From Megalonaias nervosa (lineage: Eukaryota; Mollusca; Bivalvia; Unionida; Unionidae), in the NCBI GenBank assembly GCA_016617855.1, contig JAECUM010001802.1:1-64000 (forward strand): DNA of 64,000 bases, given 5' to 3'. Positions 31,114-45,229 of this stretch are shown here, one piece after another (position 1 is the stretch's first letter; every line of letters starts with the position of its first letter). The notes under the pieces are model-generated. The model was given only the letters and a program-made list of their open reading frames with translations. It searched no databases and had not been told where the DNA came from. The position numbers were made by a program, and so were the translations under genes.

Positions 31114-32323
31114 TCAATTGCTTGAAATTTTGGGCTCCGACCACCACCACACAGAGAGGGCCAGACACATCCGGCGCTCTCTGCTCCCACGAAATAGTAA
31201 AGGCTTATTTTGCAATTCCAATATTTGGGAGTAACGTGGCATGACCTTGAAGGGCTGCATTACATTCATTTTGCATGATATGAAGGGGTGGTTCCCAAGA
31301 CAATTGAAACATCTGTGTTGGAATGAGCAGGCCAAACCAGCTGTACAATTTTTACCTTTGTGATAGGGGAAGCAGACCCCCCTTGGAAACTTAACTCTTG
31401 GGGAATTTTGGGGTTGAGATTGCGCAATCCCTTGCAAGTCTAGAGCCGACTGCATGTACAACTCAAGGTGTGTTATGCCCCATTTGGCTTCATGGCGACT
31501 GACCAGTTGACGGAACTGCTCCTCATAGTAACTCCAGTTGGCTTTTTTGTTGGAAAGAGTCATTACTGTTTCCATATGTTGTGACAAACCTGCAATTGAT
31601 ACCGTTTTAGTTTCTGCGAGAATTGCTACGAACCTGTTCCAAGCAAAGAGCCATTGAGTAAGGGAAACAGGTGTTTTCTTATGACTAGGGACCAGTTTAA
31701 TTTCAGGAGAAGCCTGGATAATATCAATTTGCATCTTAAAGATCTCCTCACTCCTATCAAGAAGAAGCATAGCTAAATCAACATAATGGCCTTCAACAAT
31801 GAGTTGTTTGACTTTTACAGGGATAGCAGCTGTGATCTGAGTGGATGCACTAACAAATTTAGATTGGTTTTGACATGGCAGTGCCGACTGACTAGGAACA
31901 TTTATATGGGTGCACAAAGTAGCAGTACCTATCAGTGTATCTCCCACCAACGCTGACGTTGCCATCTCTACGGCCTGGTCCACTACCTCATGGTTCCGCT
32001 GCTGTGACGTAGATGCCCCGGGTGACGGATTGACAGGTGGTTGATGTATCTGTTGCAGGGTGCTGAAAATGTTGGCCAATCGGTCATCCACGTGTGTTTT
32101 TTATCATCTCCGCATCAAGTGATGAAGAAGTGCCAGGAGCTGGAGCTGAGGAAGTTCTTCTGTGCCTGACATTCCTGTTGTTCGCCACCTGCTGTACCCC
32201 CTTTGAAGCTTTTTGTCGCGGATGCGTTCTTTTGCATGCAGCGGCCATAGAGTCTACCACCATCTGTACCCCCTTGTAGGCTTTTCTCTGTGGAGCCATT
32301 CTGAAAATAAAAATGTGGAACAA
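31114..32323 (-). pseudogene. Gag-like protein with CCHC/CCCH-type zinc motif, one frameshift
   Basis: Two frames, 32084-32323 and 31114-32091, overlap by eight bases and look like one protein of about 395 codons broken by one base; the second frame starts only with GTG. The N-terminus is basic (MAPQRKAYKG, KRTHPRQKASKG), the middle helical, and the C-terminal part has PRGVCFPYHKGKNC followed by CSFQHRCFNCLGNHPFISC. This Cys/His-rich zinc pattern is typical of gag-like ORFs of tyrosine-recombinase retroelements in invertebrates. The C-terminal 40 residues show no domain. No RT follows. Confidence 0.6.
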
Positions 32324-32559
32324 AAAGCAGTATTTCCGTATTGTGGGAGTAGTAGTGAGATTGTTACATGGTGTACAAATTGCCTAAGTCATGGTAACCA
32401 ACACCCTAAATAACTGCCGTCAACACGAGCAACAAGATACGAGTTAGGAGACACACCGTGTACTTAGAATTTATAGCATTCAGACTGAAGCCAGTTGCCA
32501 AAATCGAGACTTGAATCGCCCAGTAGATGCAAGTGGAAACTGACGACTATTAATGATAC

Positions 32560-33200
32560 GATGCAGATGGAATGAGTCAGGTGGTCAGGAGCGACCCGAT
32601 AACTGGCAGAGTCAAGGAGAAGAGTCAAGTGGAAGTATCCACTTGATAACGTGTAATAGAATCAAGTGATCTGTCCCACCTGATGACTGGTAGATTCAAG
32701 TGGAAGTATCCACCTGATAACTGTAAAAATAGGGTCGAGAGATCTATGACGAATTTTGGTAGAGTGAGGTGGAAGTATCCACTCGACAACTTGTAAAAAT
32801 AGTCAAGTGATAAGTATCCACTTGATAACTTGTAAGAATAGTCAGTGATCTATGATGAACTTGATAACTGGTAGAGTCAAGAGGAAGTATCCACTTGATA
32901 ACTTGTAAAAATAGTCAAGTGATAAGTATCCACTTGATAACTGGTAGAGTCAAGTGGAAGTATCCACCTAATAACTTGTAAAAATAGTCAAATGATAAGT
33001 ATCCACTTGATAACTTGTAAGAATAGTCAGTGATCTATGATGAACTTGATAACTGGTAGAGTCAAGTGGAAGTATCCACCTGATAACTTGTAAAAATAGT
33101 CAAGTGATAAGTATCCACTTGATAACTTGTAATAATAGCCAAGTGATCTATGAACTTGATAAATGGTAGAGTCAAGTGTAATTATCCACTTGCAAACTTG
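32560..33200. repeat. Imperfect minisatellite
   Basis: Many degenerate copies built on AAGTGGAAGTATCCACTTGA and TAACTTGTAAAAATAGTCAA, with units of about 35-75 bp in mixed order. TATCCACTTGATAAC recurs often. It is non-coding and lies between the gag-like and SGNH ORFs. Confidence 0.8.
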
Positions 33201-33713
33201 TAATAATAGGACGTAGAGTTAAAGTATGGCACAAACTCCAGATATATAGATTCAAGTGATGTACAAAGAACTTTAAAACTGCCAGTCACACGGCCCCCCC
33301 CACCCCGACAACCTGACACAACATCAAGCAGAATTGTATCTGCAGACAAAGTCAAAACATATAGAAGCAATAGATGCATACTGAACTTCAAAACTGGTAG
33401 AGTGAAGTGGAGATAGTTGGATAAACTTGGCGACTTGTAATTCCAGCATGCCGAGTGTAGCTAAAATGTATGCACTGTGGAACTGAGGAGCCCCGGGTGT
33501 ACCGATATAGATTATTATCATGCGAAAGTAAGGGAATTAGGCACGTTTAAGGACAAGCTGGAAAACATACCGCAAAGCAGTAATTATATGTAATGTGTTA
33601 ATATAAAGTGAAATAATGGAGGAAACAGAAGGAAAATTGCAAAGATATTCAAGGAAGAGAAAACAAATACGGAAAACAAATATATGTAGCGAGAAGTTAA
33701 TGGCTTCAGTCCT

Positions 33714-34457
33714 CTAATCTAACTTACGAATTTTCTTGCTAGCAGTCATGATTGCACCCCTAAGTGATTTGTACAAATACCATTGCCCTTTGTTTGACAA
33801 GTGCACGCCGTCCGCCCGGAATTTATCACTGCAATCCTTGCTTTCGTCGGGGAAAGGAAATTTACCATTGTGTTCCCAAAATGTGATGTATGGATAGGAA
33901 GTGACCTCCGTCCGCAGAATTCCATTCACCGACCGTGTAAGATCGAGATAATTATAAGGTGTGTGACCACTACGTATGAAACGCAGAAGCATCTGGCATA
34001 ATACAATGTGTTTAACCTGGTACATGCGATGTAATTGTGAGGCAAGCGAAATCACTTTGAAGGCCAATGCGTGGGGGTCAGTATCAGATTGTATGTCATT
34101 GTCGTCCAAAAGCAAAACAACAATATGCGGACAAAGAAAACAAAGGGAAGACATGTCGAACTTCATTCATTTCTCCACTGTTCATCCTCCAACACCGTGC
34201 ATGTTCACTGCAGCGACGTTTTTTAAATTAAAATGTAAGGCAAGACGATCGTCTGTGCCAGAGGCAAGATAACGTGATAGCCATTTACAAATAGAATGGC
34301 CCGTAATTAGAGCAAGAGGCATATTGAAATTAGTAGTGGAAAGCAAATGTGTAAAAAGAAATTTTTTACTCATGTTACAGATACCACTGAAGCTTTGAAG
34401 TACGGTACCAAATAGTATAGCAACTCGTGAAAGTCTACTGCGGGACTTAAATTCCAC
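33714..34457 (-). pseudogene. SGNH/GDSL-hydrolase-like ORF with two in-frame TGA stops
   Basis: Frames 34182-34457 and 33714-34166 are in phase and separated only by two TGA codons near 34170-34184. The first part has ALITGHSICKWLSRYL, which fits block I although the catalytic Ser sits in GHS. The second part has VVLLLDDNDI, a block III-like segment with N-D, and FRADGVHLSNKGQWYLY, a block V-like D-G-V-H. This matches the SGNH/OSK-like hydrolase domain found in several retroelements, possibly acting as an esterase. Confidence 0.65.
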
Positions 34458-34716
34458 AAAATATTTTTTTCAAAACAAATATTGCGTCTCTGCTCCTCTG
34501 CAGTTCAGTTGAAAGTGACGCTACTTACAATTCACTTATCTGTGCGCAGTTGCAAGCCCCGACACTGACTGGCCAATGAAACCCATGTGACCCCTACGGG
34601 GCAATTCAGTTGGCCCTATCGGGCTCAGCTCATTATCATAACAGAGTACGGTAAAAATTAGACCCAACCTCATTACACCACCCATAAATGTACTTACGCA
34701 AGCGTAAGTAGTTATA
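34450..34716. repeat. Direct repeat, right
   Basis: Partner of 30492-30757. The SGNH frame begins inside its left edge. Confidence 0.9.
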
Positions 34717-35658
34717 TAGTTGTTGTTGTTGACTGACTGATCAATTTATTGATTGACTAATTGTCCTGCAATTAGACTTTAGTACGACATAACACGCTTC
34801 GGACTAATCCATCGCTTTGGAGATCATACTGTAATAAATTTGGAGTATGCGCATTTGGAATTCTTAGATTTGTGTAATTACTTGTTTGATTATTGGACCT
34901 CGGTGCAATGGAAATATTCCTTAGCCCAAATAATTATCCAGTTAGTAGGAGCAAACGTCACGGAGTGAAGTGTTAGTGAGTTTCCATGATGCCATGGTTG
35001 ACTTTTAGTGAATTCATGTCAAAAGCGCATGAGTGTCCCTGTCGTAGCATAGCCTATATTAAAACCTAGTGGTGTACATTGGTGATGTGACTGCAGTGGC
35101 AGTACTTATAGTAGGAGACTGGTAAATTACACAAAGGAATAAACAAGAAGGGACTCTGCAGATACCGTTTATATCGCCATGGTGGCAGATGTGATGCAGA
35201 TGTACTGGCGAAAAGTGCCTTGTAACCATGAATTGACTGGCCTAAGGTGGCGTAGTAAAATTAGTTCCTGTGTTAAGGTATAGTTGTATAGCTTCTACGG
35301 CATGAACTGTTGACTGTACGGAGAGTTGATGAAGAGAAACCATGCAGATGTGCGGTTGATAGATATTTGGCAAGTTGTGAGATCTGTGGTCTTGCATTGA
35401 TTAGCGAAAAATTTATGTATAGAATGGACACGTCGGGCTTTCTAATTTACAACTGAAGTTGTATAGAAGTGTTTGGAAATTTGGTGTAAACTTATGATTT
35501 CTAGCGGAATCGCGGCAGGGTTTGACACCACTCGGTCAAGTAAATACCCTGCCTTGTAACAATACCATTTGGCTGGATTTGAGCATTTATGACAGGAACC
35601 TAACCTTATCGGCAATGGCTATTCGCTTTTTGAGAAAATATCTTCGTTGCATAATACG

Positions 35659-35660
<2 letters not shown>

Positions 35661-35737
<77 letters not shown>
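35661..35737. repeat. (TC)n microsatellite
   Basis: About 77 bases of pure TC. The S/L-repeat and R/E-repeat frames across it are artefacts. Confidence 0.95.
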
Positions 35738-35739
<2 letters not shown>

Positions 35740-37144
35740 CTCACGGTTCACCTTCCAGATCACTTGTTTATACATTTGCTAATTCAAGGTACCTCGTAAA
35801 GGTGTTTTGTGTCTCTGATTGGAAGTTATAAATAGTTTTATTTCCGCCTCTCCTTCTGTGTAAGACATACTGAAAAAAAGACTGAATAAGATCATTATAG
35901 ACTAATGCAGCTCTAAATAACTGTTCTTTTATGTTATAAATATAAGTTGGTCCAGTAGTACATCCTGAGCGTTTGGGCTCTTGTCATAAACCTCTTTAAA
36001 TTTGGAAAAACAATATAGATTGACGCCATGTGTTTACATTTTGTGTGCTGTTTTAATAAGACTTCGTTTACAACAGAACTATCGATACAAACATAATTCA
36101 TGATATGTTAATCAAGTCATCAAATCACCAAATGAAGCAAGTATATACATTTAAAAGAACATTAAATGCATTCAACAGTTTATGATTGCTTGCACGTGTA
36201 GTCGCAGGTCTTAATAGCGCGATAATGAAAAACATATTGCTGTAATTAAATGTTTAATTTTGGGACTGATTATCTTGATGATAAATGTTTGACCTCTATA
36301 TAATATATTTATCTTTCGATGTATTTACTGAAGTTCTGTGCGTGTAACTTCCAAATTCGGTTGCTGATAATTCGATCTGACCCTAACGGTATTTTTCACT
36401 TGATTCACATTTGTTGTCTCCTGTTTGAACACTAAGTAGGCAAATAATGAAATGGGGGCGGGGATATAGCTCATTTAATAATTATAAAATAAATTTTGCA
36501 TATCAAGAATGTCTTTTCAATATCTTTACGTATGTAAAATCTCGCTGCAAACAGGACGTTTTAACTTTACAGATGGGTCGGATAATTAAGAACTTTCGGT
36601 ACAACTCTACAATGAATTCATGCGTATTTCCATTAGCATTTTGATATACTTCTTTTGTGCATGTCGTAGATTTATGTACCTGTATTGGACGTGTATGGTA
36701 TGAATGTATCGTGAGTTTCCCAACACTATTGTCTCACATGCATGAAATATTAATAAAAAAAAAAAATACCAGGAATTGCTATATGCACCAGGTTTTTTCT
36801 TATAGTTTAGCTAAGTAGTTGGTATTTGATGCTTGGATCTAAAGGGAGATATTACGTTTTTGCAACGTGTAATTTGATATCGGAGGTCCCTCTACAAGTT
36901 TTCCGCCGGGCAAACGAGGACATGGTTTCGGGGGTGTGTATCGCTAGCTTTGGAAGATACACTCCAAAATCGCGAACAAGCACCTAGCGTGCAAACTGGG
37001 ACCTTCCGGCAAATCATGATTTTACGTTATTCTAGGTTAGAAGCAAGATTTTAAAACTATTCCAACTGAGGACGTCCTCGGTTGGAGGTGTGTCTTCGGT
37101 ACGTTGGTGTGTAATCTCATGAATTTCCTCGGTTTACACCAACT

Positions 37145-37195
<51 letters not shown>

Positions 37196-37208
37196 AACAC
37201 ACACACAG
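37145..37208. repeat. (CA)n microsatellite
   Basis: CA dinucleotides with rare interruptions over about 64 bases. Confidence 0.9.
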
Positions 37209-37721
37209 AGCAGACACTGGTTATCATGTTAACTGGTTATAAGAATCAGCCACATTATTTAATCAAATTAAAGAGAACAGACTCAAATACAGAAAATGTG
37301 TCATGTTTTCGCTTCTTATTAGAATCAGATTTCTATATAATTTGCACGGGTCTGCAGTGTGCGATCAGTAGTCCACTGAGTCTTGGTGTTAATCCTCGCT
37401 GACGCTGACCTGTGCTTCATTTTTGGCTGTTTATTGATTTAGAAATATTTGTATAAAAATGTCAGTGACTAAGAAGTAAATAGATACAAATATCACAGAA
37501 AAGTTGTCATTAATGAGACAAAGAAAACAGGATAAGGAATCAAATGACTTTGACCACCGATTTCTAATACGGCTTTGAAAACAATATCAATTTCAAATGC
37601 AGGTTAAAGTTATAAAAAAAAACAAAAAACAAACAAAACAAAAAAAGCAACAAAAAAAACAAAACAAATGAAAAGTGATTAGACGCTCATTTAGAAACAA
37701 CGAAGCAAAAATTGTGAAACT

Positions 37722-37762
<41 letters not shown>

Positions 37763-40700
37763 GTTGTTGTTGTTTCTGCAAGTCCGGGTTTCTGTTCTTG
37801 TAATCCCTAAAAAAATCTTATACAAAAGAACCTAATAAAAGGTATATTCAGTTAAAAAAAGAATTAAAAGGTTTCCATGGTTGTATATCGTTTAGATTTA
37901 TATTCAGGATTATAAATTTGTTTGGTGTATCTTATATTGATAGAATTTGGAATGTTTATTCTTTTCAGGTTTTATTTCATATCATATTTTTGTCTTTATC
38001 AATAAACATAGTTTATTTGTTCCGAAGGTGTCTCAATGCAATTTGTCTATTATTTTAGCTATTTATTTTTATATATAATAACTTGTTAAGTAAATCAAAA
38101 TGAAAAACATTGATAATCATAGAAACAATAAATATTTACAAAGTTATACATAAAATCAACTAAAAAAATGACAATATTTCTTTTCAGAGTTTTATTTCCC
38201 CTTCTCAGTCATTTTTGGTTTGGGGTATTTTTTTAATTTTTCTTTTATTTTTTTTTTTTCCGACATTTCTTTTGTGGCGTTTTCCGGTCATTCTATGGAC
38301 CCTAAATGATAAATATTTGAAATGTTTCAATGGTAAATCCCATTGTTCCCACCACACCCCACCCCACCCCACCCCCGCAAGTCGCCCATACCACTACTAA
38401 TGTCACTTGTGCGAAATTGTATTCATTGGATTATTCAAAGATGCAAATACGAATTTGCAATATTGCTTTTTATGATAGCAATAAAACAGGATCTATTAGA
38501 TTGTTTATGCTGCTCGAATCAGAAAGGAAAGTCTATTATGTTATTTATTGGTTGGTAACAGAGCTGAACAAATCACAACCAGTCTTTGTCCATGCATATT
38601 AATCTATTTCTGTACCGATACTTTATTTGGTCCAACTACAACTATTTAATATTTTTCACAAGAAAACGGCTAACGTGAGTAATCTGGTCTCATTATTAAA
38701 CTGCAACTATAATATCGGATACTAAAATATGCATAAGGTGATTATTCTTAGGGGCATGGGCTTTGAACGAGGAATTTTTTTTTTTTTTTTTTTTTTGGAT
38801 AATGCACTAGTCAACAACCAATGGGTATTGATGTTGCAATCTCAGCAGAGTTTCTTGGTCTACAAGTCACTTTTAATGAATACAGTAGGGTAGAGACAAG
38901 CAGGTAGTTGATCATGACCATACATTTGCATACATCCATGAAGTGATATCCTTTAGTGTGTGGGATTCGGCATGGTAGTTGGGGTTGGGTGCTCTCAATA
39001 TTTTACTTAAACTATTGTAGAAATCCCACCCAGGTTTGATTTTGGTTGGAAGTTAAATTAGTGAAACATCAGAGCTCCCAGTCAGTAATGTCGACGGTTA
39101 GATGGCTAAATATACAAAAGGGTTGAAATTTAATGAATAACAATTTAATAACAATTCAATAATCAACTGATTCAAATTTCCAATTACACTCCTTCCGCTC
39201 GACCCTTTAATAGCCTATTGCGTCACTTGATTAACAGTGTGAGATTGATTTCCAACTGTCCTTGTATTCTACTCGTCTGTGGTGTTCTGCTTTCTCCTAT
39301 TTCTCCCAATTCCTTCTCCTCTTCCTCCCCGACTTTCTCCAAATTCCTTCTCCTGCTCCTCGAGTTCTCTATATTCCTTCTCCGCTTCCTCCACTTTCTC
39401 CTCCAGACTCCTTTTCCACCCTCCTCCACCTTCTCTCCACCGACTAGACTTCTGTCGATTTCGACTCTTCGCCTAGTTTGAATTCCGTCTCCGTCTCTTG
39501 AGACTCGGGACTCAACTGAACCGGAAGTTCTCTGTCCCCTGAAAAGCTTCCTGTGAAAACACAAGGACGGTGCAATATTTTTCCTTTGCCCTCTCATCTC
39601 ACACTACACACAGCCCATCATCAGATAACGGCTATTAAATTTCTTCGGTCACGCATTCATTCACATCGAGATACCCATAGTTCTTGTATGGTAAAACAAA
39701 CGTCATAAGCACGGTATCAATTACTTCTTATAAATACATCAATAAATTCTGTCACATCAGTACATATTCCTAATCCCGTTATACTACACAATATCACAAT
39801 GATCAGACGCATTCCTTTACCTTACACTCATACAAAGTGCACAAATGTTCAAATATCCATGCTCTGATATATTCATACGTCCATAGTAATTAATCTTACA
39901 TACTTCAACTATTTTCCAAACTCACAATTCAAGCATGTGTAAAATCTAACTTAACGCATTAATAGATGCACTGGTTTGCCACAAAGTAACCTAATAGCAA
40001 ATTACAAAATTAATTCTGACAACAAGCTAACAATCTACATAATTCCGCCTCACATCTAATAATTCTCTACGTAGACTCAACCCCATTTCTCAAATACGCA
40101 TGTGAATGAGATACTACAAAGGTAATTCTACATACTAAACGATCCTAGTAATTAAGTATACATCCTATTAATAATTACAATTATGCTGCCGTAATATTCT
40201 GCAATAACTGAGCAAATAACTTAGTGACCTTTTTGAAGCTTTTTCTTTCTTTAGAATCTGCCTCTAAGTTTTGCCGCTAAATTACGAGTGTCTGTCTCGG
40301 AGTAACCCTACTGCTCAACAATCTTCCCAGGCGAAACTAAATTTTCATTTACGAGTTTGAAGTAATATTCCGATCTAACATGCAATTACACCCTTTATCT
40401 CAATTCCGATTGGATATCGCTGTGGACCTATCCAATCAAACTTAGGGGACAATGTCCGTCTTGCTGTCTGTCAACGTGGGGACGGATAAGAACATGCCAC
40501 GTTCACCCCGCGGGCTTCCCTCTGATCTTACGACTAATCTTTAACATCTGGGTGTGATAACTACAAGCCTTTGTCAAATGATGCGGGCGTTCGTCTTCGC
40601 CGACTCAAGATTCCGGGTCTACGACCGGTCATGTCACCCAGCGTAAGAGATTAACACTAGCCGGCGGAAATCTTTAGACATCAAACGCAACGCCGCAGTA

Positions 40701-41514
40701 ATATTATAGCTTATACATGACTTTATATCTGGGGCTTAGCAAACGTGACAATCAGCATGGAAGAAGCCTTTTTTTCTGGAAAGGTGAAACATAGAGAGTT
40801 TACTTGACATATATGCTCAATTTTGCCTGTACGATAGGATAGCCACTTATGGAACTTAAGAATACCAGAGACCCCATTGCACAAATGCAAAATGATCACG
40901 TTAGGAAAGAGAGAGAACATCTGAAAACTAGACCGTCTGGTACTAAACCGGACGAATGACCAACTTAATGAGGAAAATCAGAAGAAGAAACGTAAGTGTC
41001 CAGCCAATTTTCTACACAATTCATTTACGTGAACTAGTATACAAATAATGTACATGAAATAGAAACTGAAAATGTATGGGTTTCCATTCTGTGATCTTTA
41101 TAAATCCGATTAATTACATAAAAACCAATTGGATCCATAGTGACACATTTTGGCACTTGGGTCATCTATAATTCATGCCAGTTATCAGACACACAAGACA
41201 TACAACTATAGAGTTGATACGCTTGCAACATATGTAAAATCATCCATTCCTAGTAGGCACACCACCACCGGATGTTCACAATTCCAAGTGTTGCCCGGAT
41301 GTATGTCAATAGGATTATAATTGACCCAAGTTTCATTTCTAGCCTTAAGAGTGTATGTTGTTGGTGTAGTGGAGTTCAAGGGTATTACGCACGATCGTAC
41401 AACGGTAGATACGTAGACAGTCTACAATAATATTCCGTCTCTTTTTAAAAGTGACAGTACAAAAAGATATTGTCTATCCATCTCAAAATCTGTGAACCTG
41501 TGGTCTATCTATGG

Positions 41515-41515
<1 letters not shown>

Positions 41516-41569
<54 letters not shown>
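41516..41569. repeat. (TC)n microsatellite
   Basis: About 53 bases of pure TC dinucleotides. Confidence 0.95.
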
Positions 41570-41571
<2 letters not shown>

Positions 41572-41948
41572 CTCTTATGATCGCCTCGGCACTAAATAAC
41601 CTACTTTTGTTGCTGTGCTGTAAAGCACCAAACCAACTAACCAGGTTGACACTCAAGCAGCCTTAGTCGTTAATAACTGTTACCGCATATAAGCGCTCTC
41701 TTTGGCTTTTTTAAGTCCGTGAGAATACAAATCGTCACCGTGGATCAGTCCATTGTCTCTTGAAAACAGCGTTTATTTTTATTATTGAATTTAATGAGGA
41801 AGGAAAGTTAGCAGACAATACATAAATAGATATTGCATTTCGTAAGCGTCTTCATAATCAAATTGACGTAGTGAGATATTAGACTAAAACACTGAAAAAG
41901 ACGTCGGCTATCTCGAAAATCTTTGTCATTTTGGAAGATGAAAAGATC

Positions 41949-42052
41949 ATTAAACTACATCATCATAATTAATCATTAAACTATATCATCATAATTAATC
42001 ATTAAACTATATCATCATAATTAATCATTAAACTCTATCATCATAATTAATC
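41949..42052. repeat. Four tandem 26-bp units
   Basis: Unit ATTAAACTATATCATCATAA followed by TTAATC, four consecutive copies differing at one position in the first and last copies. Confidence 0.9.
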
Positions 42053-44089
42053 ATTTTCAAGAAAAGATTCAGATGCTAGAAGATTCTCTAAAATAGAACA
42101 GTTGATTTTTCTTTACATTTTATGCGCACATGAACACACAAACTCAAATCACTTATCGTCACAAATCCATCCAATGGTTATTTCTGGCGTGTAGTGGTGA
42201 TTGTGAAGCGTGCAAAAAAAAATAATTTTGGAAAGCACTTGGGAAAATTCCGACTTTAAAATCCCGCTGAAAATTCAGATAAGTCTGACTGTGTAATCCC
42301 ACCTGATTCCTCATTATTAACAAAAATGTGTCAAACACAAGAGATTGATTCGCTTCGAGACCCAAAAAGGTATTTTTGACAAATGAATGCTGGTTGATTC
42401 GGACCTTATTACGGGCTGATTCAGGCCAAATGCCAGGCTGACTCGGATCGTGTGAAATGTAATACGAAAAACGACGGAATATACACACTGATTTAGTTAG
42501 TAGCTATTGCAGTTTTCACATAGGAAGAGAATGTGAAAGGAGACTTCTAGCTCTTGAATTGACATTACGGTATCCACAACCAGAAGAAACAAAACCATAA
42601 CTACCCTTTGAAATCATTGGAATACCATTGCTTTATCTCAGTAGACAGAAAATATAGAACTATGTATAATCAGTTTTATTTATTTAGTGACAGTTCTTTG
42701 GATGTGTCTTGTATCAACACGTTGTCTTCTTTCACGGCACAATTGCTTGAAGCAATACAACAAGACCATGAAGCTTATCGGGAAGTGATTTGTTAGAAAT
42801 CATTTATCCCACTCAAGGTATTATATATTCCGTGGATCAAACGACTTTCGTCGTAGAAATGCTTTGTCAACAAGTACAAGACTTGCACAACATAACCCTG
42901 GACATTACTAAAACAATTCATAACCAGCAGCCAATATCCGACTGAATGTGTATGATACGAGAATCCTCCCCCCCCCCCCCGCAGTAAATTACATTAATAC
43001 TCGACATCTCTTGAAAGAAGAATGGCTTTTTTTCACAATCTCCATTAATTCCGTATTAGTTGTTTCGGAATCTTAGTATTGCCTTAAGTCTAAGCAATTT
43101 ATTTTACATTTTACCCTTTTTCTGGATATCTTATGGTCTCCGTTAAATTCCGCATTAGTTTAAGAATTTTGGTGTTGACTTTAGTCTAAGCCATTATTAA
43201 ACAAAAATGTTTGGATCTTTTTCTCTCTCTGCTAACATTCGTAACAGCTTTTGTTTGAAACGTTTGTACTATTTATAGCATAAACCATAATGTTTGTAAT
43301 TTTCCAGATTTGTTTTGCTACTTATTCGTTTCAGAATTTTAGTATTATTTCAAGTCCTCAGTTTAATCTAATGTTCTTGAGTGTGCTTCCAGACTGTTAA
43401 TTCCGCAACAGTTTTATAATTTCACCACTACCTTTAGACTCAAGTCACGCCTATTTCGGTGCTTTTGTCAAGTGGTTCCCTTGACTGTAGCTATTTTTAT
43501 AATATCAGTACAATATGTGCAAATTGACAGACTCCTCCAACATAATCTGATCTGTTCTATATAAATCTCAGATATACGAATGCAGCCACTGGGCACTAGG
43601 CTGCATTCTGTCCAAGAGACTTCCCTTCCTCTGTTTGATCTACAAAGGATGTGTGTTGGATGGTGATAGTGAGTGACTGTCTGTCTCAAATCAGGTGTTA
43701 ATAGTTAATACTTTACCCTTAACATTATATCTTACCCTTTTGCAACTACATCAGTGCTGGTCAGTAAGATTGTTTTGGGTAATAGACATTGGTCTAGGGT
43801 ATTAGGTGCGGGCGCTGCTCAGCCGCTGCATTTGCTTGTCAGTAAGTATCGGTACCAGCCATTAATAATACTGAATGGTAAGCGTGGGTGCTGGTAAGTA
43901 GGTGTGGGTGAGAGTTAATACCTGTACGCGCTAGTTAGAAGATGCCGGTGCTGGTCATTAACGCTGGGTATTGGTTGGTAAATGTGGTTTCTGTTAAGAA
44001 AATTTATTTTACTTTTAAGGTTTTATTCAGGAAAATTTTGATGTTGATCTATGGTTTACACCTTTTCCTGTAGTTTAGATATTTAATGA

Positions 44090-44860
44090 TAGTGATATTG
44101 TCTACTAGGCGTTCGAGAAATTACTTATTGGTATTACTAAAGAATGTGTTCCTTCTAAAGAAACAAACAAGAATGTGTACCCTATGATGCTCTGTATAGA
44201 GGAAAGCTCAACTACTGCATCGATATACAATGTCCAAAAACTGGAACAGCCACAGAAAACAAAGGAGTATTTGACAACTCTTTACAGTACATTACACCCA
44301 TATCTTTCTGCTTTCAGAAAGGGCTTCAGCTTTCATACTACCCCAGTTCATCTACTAAATGAGCTATTTTAACGGATTTATCAAAACCATTTGACTTTTT
44401 ACCACATAAATTCCTTCTATACATAGAACTTGGCATTCAGAATGTGCAGCAAACAATAGGGCAGATTTCCTCTGCAACAGAAGACAATATATAAAACTCG
44501 GAAACTAAACTAATTCACTGGGAAGAATATTTAAACGAATAATGCAGGGGTCAATTCTCTGACCAATACATATATGTATAAATGACATCTTTTTCATAAA
44601 TGATACTAACCTATATAACCATGGTGACAACCACACTTTCCTATGCTGACCACGAATCTAATATTATTAAGTCTACATTGGAACTGTGTGCACAATGTTT
44701 ATAGACATGAAATTAAAGCAAATTCTACTAAGTTCTAAGCTAACAAGCATCACGAGACTTTCTCCACCATCAAGAATAACATGGGATTAATATGTCTTGT
44801 GAAGATTCTGTAAAACCCCTGGGAGTTACTTTGGACTTCATGCTAACCTTTAAACAGCAA
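44090..44860 (+). pseudogene. Non-LTR retrotransposon (LINE) reverse transcriptase relic
   Basis: Degenerate RT blocks in several frames: YLSAFRKGFSFHTTPVHLLN (about 44301-44360), an LSKPFDFLPHKFLL-like stretch (about 44377-44420), an IMQGSIL-like palm segment with a following INDIFFINDTN (about 44537-44610), and a weak catalytic Y-A-D-like region near 44645. The order matches Jockey/CR1-type RTs. The catalytic region and frames are ruined by many stops, and no endonuclease was seen. Confidence 0.6.
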
Positions 44861-45229
44861 ATCAACGACCTTTGACCTTTGCCAAGAAACATATAACAAT
44901 TTAATGGAATCAAATAAATTAGAAACACAACAGAAAGACAGCTGGTAGTGTGTCACTCTAATATCAGCGGAAACTTTAGCTTTTCCATAACCTACCATTT
45001 CAGTGGTTACACCAAATATACATTTTTAAGAACAAATTCCACGAAAAACCCTGAAATTTGCCTTAAATGAATTTTTTGAAAAAAAAAAAAAAAAACATTC
45101 ACAGAACACTTACATTTGGAAAATGTAACAAATATCCACATCAGAAAATTTAAGTCTTAGACATTCAAAGTTTTCACAATTTTAAACAAGCAATGTCCGA
45201 CATATTTAAATTATCTGGTACAGTAGTTT

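Larger units (their letters stand above)
30492..34716 (-). mobile_element. Retroelement with 266-bp direct repeats, gag-like and SGNH ORFs
   Basis: Direct repeats at 30492-30757 and 34450-34716 flank two minus-strand coding relics: an SGNH-hydrolase-like ORF and a gag-like zinc-finger ORF. No reverse transcriptase or recombinase is present, so it is non-autonomous or internally deleted. An SGNH domain with a gag-like protein is known from tyrosine-recombinase elements (Ngaro/DIRS) and some LINEs. Placement here is tentative; the direct repeats could equally be LTRs. Confidence 0.55.
34717..44089. other. Long host stretch without recognisable genes
   Basis: No open frame here shows a domain. 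Low-complexity frames at 39218-39597 come from a pyrimidine-rich tract and are not supported as genes. Microsatellites and homopolymers are scattered: ATT/GTT near 37724-37765, A-rich near 37613-37670, T-run near 38770-38796, and CCCCACC repeats near 38352-38376. Sequence from about 39600 to 40700 is C/A-rich compared with its surroundings. Any host exons would have to be small and are not detectable by eye. Confidence 0.45.

Noticed and set aside
30492..34716. Calling the direct repeats LTRs of a standard retrovirus-like element
   Set aside because: No TG...CA ends, primer binding site, protease, RT or RNase H were seen, and the ORFs are SGNH and gag-like only; left as tentative.
39218..39597. 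Four overlapping open frames on both strands
   Set aside because: The tract is pyrimidine-rich low-complexity DNA (CTCCTTCTC-type), which keeps all frames open; no domain or conserved pattern.
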